Below, piece after piece: positions 16,221 to 23,865 of a DNA stretch of 39,511 nucleotides (within the stretch, counting starts at the first letter, position 1; each line of letters starts with the position of its first letter). The notes beneath the pieces were generated by a model. It was not told the origin of the DNA. It was given only the letters and a program-made list of their open reading frames with translations, and ran no database searches. A program made the position numbers and the translations under genes. Source of the stretch: JACCTH01 sp036556085 (GTDB lineage: Bacteria; Actinomycetota; Acidimicrobiia; Spongiisociales; ZC4RG35); assembly GCA_036556085.1 (NCBI GenBank), contig DATBKE010000022.1, positions 1-39,511 of the forward strand, read 5' to 3'.

Positions 16221-17801
16221 CTACGGCTCAACCACCACTCGGGCCCGCATCCAGGGATGTGGCAGGCAAAAGTATTCGAAGTCGCCGACCTCACCGAAGG
16301 TGTAGGAGAAAGTCGCACCTGGATCGAGGAAGCCGGAGTCGAAGGACCCGTCGACAGCCGTGACCGTATGCAACTGGTTGTCATCGTTTGTCCAGGTCAC
16401 AGTGGTGCCGACCTTGATCGTCAAAACGTTGACCGAATAGTCAGCCGGGTCTTCGGTCTCGGCGAATTCGTCCGCCGCTTCGAGATCCTGAGCGTTGAAA
16501 GCTCCAGGAACAATCGAAACCTCCTCCGCCGGGCCCATGACGTGGCCGCCGGTGGTCTCGGTGGGAGAAGCTTCCCCTTCGCTCATGGCCTCGAATATCT
16601 CGGGATTCGGATCCCCGCTAATGACGACTTGGCCGATGGCGCCCTTGTCCACCGCTCTCGCCAAAGCATGATCGACAAGGACGATGGTGGAAGGGACTTG
16701 TCCGATCAGTTCGACCACGGTGCCACCGCCGGCAGGGACCAGGGTCGTCTGCGAGCCACGAATGGGATGGGCCAACAGTGCGGCCTCGGGATAGACCACA
16801 TCCCAATGGGAGCCGATGGGATGGAAGTTGGAGGTCAGGTTGAGTCCGGCGTTGATGAAATAGATCCGGGCTCGCTCCCCGACATTCATCTGGAGGGCGT
16901 TGTCGCCGGTGAGGGCACCGCGAGCCCCGTTGAAAACTACGAAGGTCGGTGACTCATCCGTGACCGCCTGGCGGTCGAAGGCCACCACTCCCGGTTCGTC
17001 CCCGTCGGTGTAGTACTCCGATTGGACCATGTACCACTCTTGCTCCACAGCCGGGAGGGGAACTTCCGGGTCCACCAGGATTCCTCCGAACATTCCGTGG
17101 GAAATGTGGGCGGGGATGTCTCCGTATGCGCAGTGGTACATGAAGAAACCTGGATAAAGCAGCCGAGCTTCGATGGTCTTGGTCTCACCAGGCGCCACGG
17201 TCGTAGCTTCCGCTCCTCCCCCCTGTCCCGTCACGGCATGGAAGTCGACGTTGTGGGGATTGGAATTGATGTCGGGGTTGGTGATGGTGAACCGGAGCAC
17301 GTCGCCCACCCGGGCCCGGATCACTGGCCCGGGGGTGCCGTTGACGATTTGCTCGGACCCATCGAGGAGCCGATACCCCCACGTCTCCGTTTCGACCCCG
17401 GTGGCTTGGTCGATGGTCGAGATGCCCTCCACCACTTCGAAATGGACGTCAACCAGGGCGGGAGTGGTGCGGGTCGAGGCCGGAGGCATGTTGGGCGCCA
17501 CCGCCACGTTGATCTCTTCCTCGGGGGTGGCGGCCAGTTGATCCTTGGGAATGAGCTCGGGGATGACATCGCCCACCGAGCTCGATGCCCCCGCCGTTTG
17601 AAGATATGTGTCGACTTTGCCTGCAACCAATGCGTCATCTACCGAGTTGCGATTGGCGGTGATCATGAGCGAGGCGATGGCGAGTCCGACCGCCGCGATC
17701 GTGCCCACGATCCCGAGCGCGATGAGCGTCCCCAGGAAGTAGTGAGGGTGAGGCGGTGTGTGATCAGTCGCCTGATCGCGCCGTCGGGCGGTTTGTGTCA
17801 T
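16221..17801 (-). CDS. nirK: Copper nitrite reductase (NirK) with a C-terminal cupredoxin domain
   Basis: NirK reduces nitrite to nitric oxide. One membrane helix (about 22-48) anchors it, and two NirK cupredoxin domains follow. Type 1 copper ligands are H183, C224, H232 and M237, and type 2 ligands H188, H223 and H327, in NPHNVDFHAVTG, YHCAYGDIPAHISHGM and NFHPIG. Asp186 fits the catalytic Asp. The catalytic His of the PTHxVFNG segment is replaced by Phe287 (PTFVVFNG). A third domain (about 425-526) is a plastocyanin-like cupredoxin with H478, C512, H515 and M518, perhaps a built-in electron donor. The start is ATG 17801, overlapping the regulator's stop; the frame is open upstream to 17897. 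Confidence 0.88.
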   Translation of the reverse strand: MTQTARRRDQATDHTPPHPHYFLGTLIALGIVGTIAAVGLAIASLMITANRNSVDDALVAGKVDTYLQTAGASSSVGDVIPELIPKDQLAATPEEEINVAVAPNMPPASTRTTPALVDVHFEVVEGISTIDQATGVETETWGYRLLDGSEQIVNGTPGPVIRARVGDVLRFTITNPDINSNPHNVDFHAVTGQGGGAEATTVAPGETKTIEARLLYPGFFMYHCAYGDIPAHISHGMFGGILVDPEVPLPAVEQEWYMVQSEYYTDGDEPGVVAFDRQAVTDESPTFVVFNGARGALTGDNALQMNVGERARIYFINAGLNLTSNFHPIGSHWDVVYPEAALLAHPIRGSQTTLVPAGGGTVVELIGQVPSTIVLVDHALARAVDKGAIGQVVISGDPNPEIFEAMSEGEASPTETTGGHVMGPAEEVSIVPGAFNAQDLEAADEFAETEDPADYSVNVLTIKVGTTVTWTNDDNQLHTVTAVDGSFDSGFLDPGATFSYTFGEVGDFEYFCLPHPWMRARVVVEP

Positions 17802-18208
17802 CTTGTTGATCCTTCTGTTGCCAAAAACGCGGGAATTCCTTGAAACCCATCCATCAAAACCTGGCGAGCTTCCATCCAGACGGCGTGGATGGGACATGAG
17901 GGATTACCGGGACAGGGACCGTCACGCATGACGCAACGTCCATCCTCGGCAGGCCCCTCGGTGGCCTCGATCACCGACAGGAGATGAGCATTTCTTGCCT
18001 CCCCGGTGAGGCGGTAGCCCCCACCCGGTCCGCGATCCGAAGCCACCCAGCCCCCCTTGATCAGCGGGGCCATCACCTGGGGAAGAAAACTCACCGTGGT
18101 CCCGATAGCCTCCGCCAATGCACCCCCGCCCAAGGGCTCGTCCTGCAGTGACAACTGACGAAGAGCCAGGAGTGCCAGGTCCGTGCGACGGTTCAAGGCC
18201 AATTTCAT
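17798..18208 (-). CDS. nsrR: Rrf2-family Fe-S regulator, NsrR-like
   Basis: The 136-residue protein has the Rrf2 winged helix (SFLPQVMAPLIKGGWVASDRGPGGGYRL) and three cysteines, C92, C99 and C105, at the spacing of NsrR and related Fe-S regulators. NsrR holds a [4Fe-4S] cluster that is nitrosylated by NO, which lifts repression of NO-handling genes. Placing it directly before nirK with an ATGA overlap makes a nitrite/NO-responsive operon very likely, although IscR- or RirA-like sensing cannot be excluded. The strong promoter places the transcription start at or next to the ATG, so the mRNA is probably leaderless. Confidence 0.87.
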   Translation of the reverse strand: MKLALNRRTDLALLALRQLSLQDEPLGGGALAEAIGTTVSFLPQVMAPLIKGGWVASDRGPGGGYRLTGEARNAHLLSVIEATEGPAEDGRCVMRDGPCPGNPSCPIHAVWMEARQVLMDGFQGIPAFLATEGSTR

Positions 18209-18214
18209 AGTTCC

Positions 18215-18243
18215 ATACTAAAGAACTTAGGAATTATCGTCAA
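18215..18243 (-). promoter_or_regulatory. Promoter of nsrR-nirK, leaderless geometry, with candidate operator
   Basis: On the minus strand TTGACG (18243-18238), a 17-nt spacer and TAGTAT (18220-18215) form a strong sigma70-type promoter. The ATG at 18208 is the seventh base after the -10, so transcription should start at or beside it. A small dyad CTAA-N5-TTAG (18218-18230) covers the upstream half of the -10 and could be where the regulator binds to repress its own operon. Operator identity is an inference. Confidence 0.72.
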
Positions 18244-18277
18244 GGACCGGGATCGGTTCCCCCGCGGATGTCTTATC

Positions 18278-19555
18278 TCAGAACTGTTCCTCCTCGGTGC
18301 TTCCTTTGAGCGCCAGAGTCGAGCCCGTACCACCGCTCACGATTTGAGACACCCGATCAAAATAGCCCGCGCCGACTTCGCGCTGATGACGGGTGGCGCT
18401 GTATCCATCGGCCTCCATGGAGAACTCTCGTTCCTGGAGCTCGACATAGGCCGGCATACCGGCTTGGGCATATCCCCTGGCTAGCTCGAACATGCTGGCG
18501 TTGAGGGCATGGAAGCCGGCCAGGGTTATGAACTGAAACCGATAGCCCAGTGTCCCGAGCTCCTTTTGAAATCCGGCGATCTGGCCTTCTCCCAGATGCT
18601 TTCTCCAGTTGAAGGACGGAGAGCAGTTGTAGGCGAGGAACTTGCCCGGGAATTTTTCGTGCACCGCCTCGGCGAAACGGGCCGCCTCCTCGAGATCGGG
18701 CTTGGCCGTCTCACACCAGACCAGATCCGAATAGGGCGCATAGCTCAGGGCGCGGGAGATGGCTTGCTCGAGGCCGGGGCGAACCCGGAAGAACCCCTCC
18801 TGTGTTCGCTCCCCCGTAACGAATTCCTGATCGGAGGGATCGACATCGGAGGTGAGCAGGTTGGCGCCGTTGGCATCGGTGCGAGCGACGATGATCGTCG
18901 GGACGTCCATCACGTCGGCGGCCAACCGAGCGGCTTGCAAGCTGCGCACGTGCTGGCTGGTCGGTACCAGCACCTTGCCGCCCATGTGCCCGCATTTCTT
19001 CTCGGCGGCGAGCTGGTCCTCGAGATGAATGCCCGCCGCTCCCGCTTCGATGAAAGCCTTCGTCAGCTCGAAGACGTTCAAGGCTCCGCCGAATCCAGCC
19101 TCGGCATCGGCGACGATCGGCACGAACCAGTCAAACGACTCATCGCCCTCGGCCCAATGGATCTGATCGGCGCGGCGGAGTGCGTTGTTGATGCGCCGTA
19201 CCAGGGCGGGGGCAGAATTTGCCGGGTAGAGGGATTGATCGGGGTAGACCTGCTCGGCGAGATTGCTCTCCCCCGCCACCTGCCAGCCCGAGAGATAGAT
19301 CGCCTTGAGCCCCGCCTTCACCATCTGCACCGCCTGGCCTCCCGAAAGGGCGCCGAGGGCATTGATGTAGTCGTTGTCTCCCAGCAGCTGCCACAGTTTT
19401 TGCGACATCGCCTGTGCCAGCGTGTGCTGCTCGCGCAGAGAGCCCTGCAGCGAAACCACATCGGCCGCCTGGTAGGTCCGGGTCACATCCTTCCAGCGGC
19501 TGTCAGCCGACCACGACTTCTCAAGCTGATCGATCTCGGCCTGATGATTGTTCAC
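18278..19555 (-). CDS. aceA: Isocitrate lyase
   Basis: AceA splits isocitrate into glyoxylate and succinate in the glyoxylate shunt. The active-site signature KKCGHM is at 186-191 with catalytic Cys188. The ADAEAGFGG metal-site segment, VARTDA and NCSPSFNW are also present. 425 residues, as for the short prokaryotic form. It follows aceB by ten nt, so both are cotranscribed, allowing growth on acetate or fatty acids. Confidence 0.97.
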   Translation of the reverse strand: MNNHQAEIDQLEKSWSADSRWKDVTRTYQAADVVSLQGSLREQHTLAQAMSQKLWQLLGDNDYINALGALSGGQAVQMVKAGLKAIYLSGWQVAGESNLAEQVYPDQSLYPANSAPALVRRINNALRRADQIHWAEGDESFDWFVPIVADAEAGFGGALNVFELTKAFIEAGAAGIHLEDQLAAEKKCGHMGGKVLVPTSQHVRSLQAARLAADVMDVPTIIVARTDANGANLLTSDVDPSDQEFVTGERTQEGFFRVRPGLEQAISRALSYAPYSDLVWCETAKPDLEEAARFAEAVHEKFPGKFLAYNCSPSFNWRKHLGEGQIAGFQKELGTLGYRFQFITLAGFHALNASMFELARGYAQAGMPAYVELQEREFSMEADGYSATRHQREVGAGYFDRVSQIVSGGTGSTLALKGSTEEEQF

Positions 19556-19565
19556 ATGCGCTCCT

Positions 19566-21107
19566 TTAGTCGAGCAGTTGATAGGCGGGAATGGTCAGAA
19601 AGTCGACGAACTCGTCACCTAGTGCGACCTCGGAGAAGACTTTCCAGGCGTCGGCGAGATCGATTTGCGACATCTCGCGTTCCTCGTCGGCGAGCCGATT
19701 GACCAGATCACGATCGATGAGCGTCCCGTCTGCGGTCCGGGCTCGACGGTGCACCCATTGCCAGATCTGACTGCGGGAAATCTCTGCGGTGGCCACGTCT
19801 TCCATGAGGTTGTCAATGGCGACCGCTCCCGTTCCCTGAAGCCACGATGCCAGATACAGCAATCCCACTCTGATGTTCGATCTCACTCCATCTTCTGAGA
19901 TCGCTCCACCTTCGATCTTGAAGTTGAGGAGATCGGTGGCGCTCACCTCTGCGCGAGCGCCCAAGCGATCGATCTGGTTGGCACGGTCGCCCAGCACCCG
20001 ATCGAAACAGGCGCGCGCCACCGGGACCAGATCGGGGTGCGCCACCCAGGTGCCATCGCAACCCTGCTCGGCCTCCCGGTTTTTGTCCTCGGTGACCTTG
20101 GCCAGTGCCCGCTCGGTGATTTCGGCGTCCCGTCGATTGGGGATGAATGCGGCCATTCCCCCGATGGCGTGGGCCCCGCGGCGGTGACAGGTCGCCACCT
20201 GGAGATCGGTGTACGCCCGCATGAAGGGCACGGTCATGGTCACCTGCGATCGATCGGGAAATACGAAGTTCTCCCAGTTCCGCATCTTCTTGATGACGGA
20301 GAAGATGAAGTCCCACCGCCCTGCGTTGAGCCCGGCGGAGTGTTGTTTGAGTTCGAAGAGGATCTCGTCCATTTCGAAAGCGGCCAGGATCGTCTCAATC
20401 AAGACCGTCGCCTTGATGGTGCCCGCCGGCATCCCGAGCCGTTCCTGGCCATAGATGAAGACATCGTTCCAGAGGCGGGCTTCGAGGTGACTCTCGATCT
20501 TGGGCAAATAGAGAAATGGACCCAGGCCGGCTTCGAGCGCAGCCCGTCCGCCCCAAAACAGATAGAGCCCGAAATCGAACAGGGACGCCGACACCGGCTC
20601 CCCTCCTATCAACAAGTGCTTCTCTGGGAGATGCCAACCCCGAGGTCGTACGACCAGCGTGGCCACCTCGGCGTTGAGCCGGTACGTCTTCTCGGGGGTT
20701 TGGAGCTCCAACCGCCTTTCGTACGCGGCGACCAGATTCTCCTGACCCTCGACCACGTTGCTCCACGTGGGCGAGGTGGCATCTTCGAAGTCGGCCATGA
20801 AGACGGAGGCGCCCGAGTTGAGGGCGTTGATCATCATCTTTTGATCGACCGGGCCGGTGATCTCGACCTTCCGTTCGCGCAGAGCCGGCGGGACCGGCTC
20901 CACCTTCCACTCCGCCGAACGCACGCTCGCCGTCGCGGGAAGGAAATCGGGTCTCATCCCCTTGTCGAGATCGAACTGGCGCTGTTTCCGCGCCTCCAGC
21001 AAATCGCGGCGCCGGCCGCCGAACTCCGCTTCGAGCTCTTTTACGAAACCCAGGGCTTCGGGGGTGAGAACCGGGGCGCCGGGAGCGAGAAGTTCGATCG
21101 TGCTCAT
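19566..21107 (-). CDS. aceB: Malate synthase A
   Basis: AceB condenses glyoxylate with acetyl-CoA to malate. Typical segments are FMADFEDATSPTW, RPRGWHLPEKH, GRWDFIFSVIKK and the C-terminal EDVATAEISRSQIWQW, which together mark the A isoform (513 residues) rather than the longer G isoform. ATG 21107 follows GGGGAGA. It is the first gene of the aceB-aceA pair, with a 79-nt upstream region containing a perfect dyad. Confidence 0.96.
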   Translation of the reverse strand: MSTIELLAPGAPVLTPEALGFVKELEAEFGGRRRDLLEARKQRQFDLDKGMRPDFLPATASVRSAEWKVEPVPPALRERKVEITGPVDQKMMINALNSGASVFMADFEDATSPTWSNVVEGQENLVAAYERRLELQTPEKTYRLNAEVATLVVRPRGWHLPEKHLLIGGEPVSASLFDFGLYLFWGGRAALEAGLGPFLYLPKIESHLEARLWNDVFIYGQERLGMPAGTIKATVLIETILAAFEMDEILFELKQHSAGLNAGRWDFIFSVIKKMRNWENFVFPDRSQVTMTVPFMRAYTDLQVATCHRRGAHAIGGMAAFIPNRRDAEITERALAKVTEDKNREAEQGCDGTWVAHPDLVPVARACFDRVLGDRANQIDRLGARAEVSATDLLNFKIEGGAISEDGVRSNIRVGLLYLASWLQGTGAVAIDNLMEDVATAEISRSQIWQWVHRRARTADGTLIDRDLVNRLADEEREMSQIDLADAWKVFSEVALGDEFVDFLTIPAYQLLD

Positions 21108-21159
21108 TGCTCTCCCCGTATCTTTCCACGCGGCGGGTTTTCTAACCGCGGCACGGGGT

Positions 21160-21175
21160 TGACCGAGCCCGGTCA
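21160..21175. promoter_or_regulatory. Dyad TGACCG-N4-CGGTCA upstream of aceB
   Basis: Perfect 6-bp arms around a 4-nt centre, 53 nt upstream of the aceB start and 12 nt after the stop of the previous gene. It could be an operator for the glyoxylate genes or a short terminator stem; no T-tract follows, so I slightly favour an operator. Confidence 0.4.
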
Positions 21176-21186
21176 GACGTCAGAAA

Positions 21187-21549
21187 TCAGACTTCAGAGT
21201 CGACTTCGGACTCTGAGATTTTCGCCTCGACTTCTGCGTCATGGAACCGTGGATCTGAGCGCATCAGAGCCGACATCTGCCGGCGAAGGGCGACGGGGGC
21301 GTTGCGCACTCCCATCGAGACCGCGAATGCGGGATCGTTGTCGGTGGTGATGACGAGCTCCTCGCCCTCCGATAGAAGGTGGAAACCATCGTCCTGGGCG
21401 CGAATCGTCAGGGCTTCGACCGGCCAATGACCGATTTCGATCTCGTCGGTGCCGATGCGAAGTTCCTGCTCGTCTGTCAGGTCGATCGTGACCCGAATCG
21501 GCGGAGAGAAATCACCCGCCAATCTCAGCAGCCCGTCGTAGTGCTCCAT
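21187..21549 (-). CDS. Acidic 120-residue protein of unknown function
   Basis: I do not recognise this family. Starting at ATG 21549 the product begins MEHYDGLLRLAGDF and has an alternating hydrophobic, beta-rich N-terminal two thirds (IRVTIDLTDEQELRIG, LTIRAQDDGFHLL), then a helix (APVALRRQMSALMR) and a Glu/Ser-rich tail. It has no signal peptide or membrane segment. Upstream in-frame codons to 21675 overlap the E2 gene and are unlikely to be used. It lies 49 nt after E2 and is probably the last gene of that operon. A stem-loop covers its last codons. Confidence 0.6.
   Translation of the reverse strand: MEHYDGLLRLAGDFSPPIRVTIDLTDEQELRIGTDEIEIGHWPVEALTIRAQDDGFHLLSEGEELVITTDNDPAFAVSMGVRNAPVALRRQMSALMRSDPRFHDAEVEAKISESEVDSEV
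21194..21216 (-). terminator. Stem-loop at the end of the 120-residue protein gene
   Basis: TCAGAGTC and GACTCTGA form an 8-bp stem with a 7-nt loop, overlapping the last codons of the gene. The transcribed strand continues AGTCTGATTTCTG, which is only weakly T-rich. It may end the 2-oxoacid dehydrogenase operon, but the repeat also encodes the tail, so chance is possible. Confidence 0.35.
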
Positions 21550-21598
21550 GCGGCGACAAACTATCCGAAATTGCTTGAGGGGGTAGGGTTTTCTTTCG

Positions 21599-22888
21599 CT
21601 AGCTGGCCAGGAAAAGAGCCGGTTCGGACAGGTTCTCGAGTACCACCGCCATGAAGCGCCGGCCCTGCCCACCATCGATCACCCGGTGGTCGTAAGAAAG
21701 GGATAGAGGCATCATCGGAGCGACTGCGACTTTGCCGCTGTCTGCGACCGCCCGATCTGCGGCTCGGCCGATGGAGAGAATCGCAGTGGTGCCCGGAGGA
21801 ATGATTGGGGTCCCGTATCCGCCCCCAATGGCGCCAATATTGGAGATGGTGAAAGTCTGACCGGTGACCTCATCGGGGCTGAGCTTTCGACTCTTGGACG
21901 CCTCGGCCAAGCGCCTTACATCGGCCGCCGTCTCGAGCAAGGTTCTGGTGTCAGCAGCCTTGACGACCGCGACCAGGAGACCGTCTGCCGTGTCGACCGC
22001 CACTCCAATGTCGTAATGGCTGTAGACCACCAAATCATCGCCGTCGATCGAGGCATTGAACTCTGGAAACTGAGCGAGGGCCGGAAGAACGGCCTTGATG
22101 ATCAAAGCCTCCAGCGGAATCTTCACCGAGTGCCGGCTTTCGAGAGCCTGTCGAGCTGCCAGCAACCTCGCCGCGGGCACTTCATCGAAGGTTGTGACGT
22201 GCGGAATCTCGCTCCAAGACCTCTTCATGTTGGAGGCGATGGTGCGGCGCATCTTTGACATCGGGCGTCGCTCGCCCTGGCGATTGACCGGCAACGCCGG
22301 GAGGCCGGGAGCCTCCGGCAGTTCGACTGCGCCACCGGCGGTTGCCTCGGCGGCAGCGACGACGTCTTCGCGCGTGATACGACCATCCGCTCCCGATCCT
22401 TTGACCTTCCCGAGGTCGACTCCGAGGTCTTTGGCCAGCTTGCGAACCAGTGGCAAAGCCTTGGTGGCCCCGAGTGCCTTCTCGACACGGTGGGCGCCGA
22501 GGTCGATCGCCTCCTCGCTGATACGACCGACGATCGGCGCGGCGCTGTCTTTTGGTGCCTCCGGCATACCCTCGTCCGTAGCCATCTCTTCTTCGACTTG
22601 ATCGAGCCAGGCCTCGGTCTCGGGATCGGCGGTGGCGGTCCAGGTCTCCCCTTCTTCACCCACCACGACAAGGATCTCTCCCACCGGCAGCGTTTCTCCC
22701 TCGCCGGCTCCGTGATGGAGAACGATTCCTCCGTAGGGTGATGGGATCTCGACCACGGCCTTATCGGTCTCCACCTCCACAACCGGTTGATCTACCTTGA
22801 CGGGCTCTCCCACTGCGATGAGCCAGCGCACTATCTCCGCCTCGGTGAGGCCCTCGCCGATGTCGGGCAGCCGGAATTCCTTGGCCAT
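21599..22888 (-). CDS. Dihydrolipoamide acyltransferase E2 of a 2-oxoacid dehydrogenase complex
   Basis: Domains in order: a lipoyl domain (1-80, lipoylated Lys43 in ETDKAVVE), a long acidic linker, the E3/E1-binding domain (PLVRKLAKDLGVDL ... GRITREDV) and the catalytic acyltransferase domain ending with SYDHRVIDGG, which holds the active-site His. 429 residues. The start is ATG 22888, whose first base is shared with the E1beta stop (TGATG). The upstream open frame to 23239 is out of phase with E1beta and should be ignored. Acetyl, branched-chain or other acyl specificity cannot be read with certainty. No E3 (lpd) gene is present in the window. Confidence 0.93.
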   Translation of the reverse strand: MAKEFRLPDIGEGLTEAEIVRWLIAVGEPVKVDQPVVEVETDKAVVEIPSPYGGIVLHHGAGEGETLPVGEILVVVGEEGETWTATADPETEAWLDQVEEEMATDEGMPEAPKDSAAPIVGRISEEAIDLGAHRVEKALGATKALPLVRKLAKDLGVDLGKVKGSGADGRITREDVVAAAEATAGGAVELPEAPGLPALPVNRQGERRPMSKMRRTIASNMKRSWSEIPHVTTFDEVPAARLLAARQALESRHSVKIPLEALIIKAVLPALAQFPEFNASIDGDDLVVYSHYDIGVAVDTADGLLVAVVKAADTRTLLETAADVRRLAEASKSRKLSPDEVTGQTFTISNIGAIGGGYGTPIIPPGTTAILSIGRAADRAVADSGKVAVAPMMPLSLSYDHRVIDGGQGRRFMAVVLENLSEPALFLAS

Positions 22889-23865
22889 CAAACCTCCACG
22901 ACTTGGGTGGCAGCGGCAGCGATCCTGGCGGCCCCAGGCAGGTAATGGTGTTCCGACCTCTTCAAGGGAAATACCGTGTCCCACCCGGTGACGCGCCGGA
23001 TGGGGGCGGCGAGATCGAAGAGACATTGCTCCTGAAGCAGCGCCGACACCTCCGCCCCGAATCCCCCCGTGCGCGGTGCCTCGTGCACTATCACTGCTCG
23101 CCCGGTCCGCTGGACGGAGTCGGTCAAGGTTTCTATGTCGAGGGGAACCAACGACCGGAGGTCGATCATCTCGGCAGAGATGCCCTTTGCCTCGAGCAGG
23201 AGGGCGGCCTCCCGGGTCTCCTTGGTCATCGCCCCCCAAGTGATCAATGTGACATCGTCGCCTTCTCGCTCCACCCGCGCCTCGCCGAGCGGCTGGGTCA
23301 GCCAGCCTTCCGGTACCTCTTCTTTCACGGCGCGGTAGAGCCGGATCGGCTCGAGGAAGATCACCGGGTCGGGGTCTTCGATGGCCTGGAGGAGCATTCC
23401 CTTGGCGTCGTAGGGCGTCGAGGGCACGACCACTTTCAGACCGGGAACGTGGGTGTAGATCGCCTCCATCGACTCCGAGTGATGCTCTGCGGCGCCGATC
23501 CCCCCGCCGTATGGGATCCGGATGACAAGAGGTGCCGAGAACCGATGGCGGGACCGATTCCGAATTCGGGCCACGTGGTTGATCACCTGGTCATAAGCAG
23601 GATAGGAAAAGCCCATGAACTGCAGCTCGAGTACCGGCTTGAGGCCTCCAACCGCCATTCCGAAGCCGACGCCAACGATGCCGGATTCGGCCACCGGGGA
23701 ATCGATCACCCGCTCGGCGCCATATCGCTCCCTGAGGCCGTCGGTGACCCGGAAGACTCCACCCGTGCGCCCCACGTCCTCGCCCATGACGACGACATCA
23801 GAGTCCTTGGCCAAGGCGAGATCGAGGGCGTCATTGATCGCTTGAGCAATGTTGCGCACGGTCAC
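22888..23865 (-). CDS. 2-oxoacid dehydrogenase E1 component, beta subunit
   Basis: This is the transketolase-like beta subunit of a heterotetrameric E1. It shows VVVMGEDVGRTGGVFRVTDGL, SPVAESGIVGVGFGMA, RIPYGGGIGAAEHHSES and LEPIRLYRAVKEEVP, all typical of PdhB/BkdB. 325 residues. GTG 23865 overlaps the E1alpha stop (GTGA). It works with the E1alpha subunit to decarboxylate the 2-oxoacid and pass the acyl group to E2. Confidence 0.94.
   Translation of the reverse strand: MTVRNIAQAINDALDLALAKDSDVVVMGEDVGRTGGVFRVTDGLRERYGAERVIDSPVAESGIVGVGFGMAVGGLKPVLELQFMGFSYPAYDQVINHVARIRNRSRHRFSAPLVIRIPYGGGIGAAEHHSESMEAIYTHVPGLKVVVPSTPYDAKGMLLQAIEDPDPVIFLEPIRLYRAVKEEVPEGWLTQPLGEARVEREGDDVTLITWGAMTKETREAALLLEAKGISAEMIDLRSLVPLDIETLTDSVQRTGRAVIVHEAPRTGGFGAEVSALLQEQCLFDLAAPIRRVTGWDTVFPLKRSEHHYLPGAARIAAAATQVVEV

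Noticed and set aside
18509..19702. Plus-strand open frame of 397 codons
   Set aside because: Antisense shadow of aceA and the end of aceB, with no recognisable motif.
20037..21350. Long plus-strand open frame of 437 codons
   Set aside because: It is antisense to aceB, which has full family motifs; long stop-free antisense frames are expected at this GC content, and the translation resembles no protein.
21314..21360. TTGTCGGTG, the first half of a RecA-NDp motif
   Set aside because: No TANNNT follows at eight nt, the orientation does not lead to a gene, and it lies within coding sequence.
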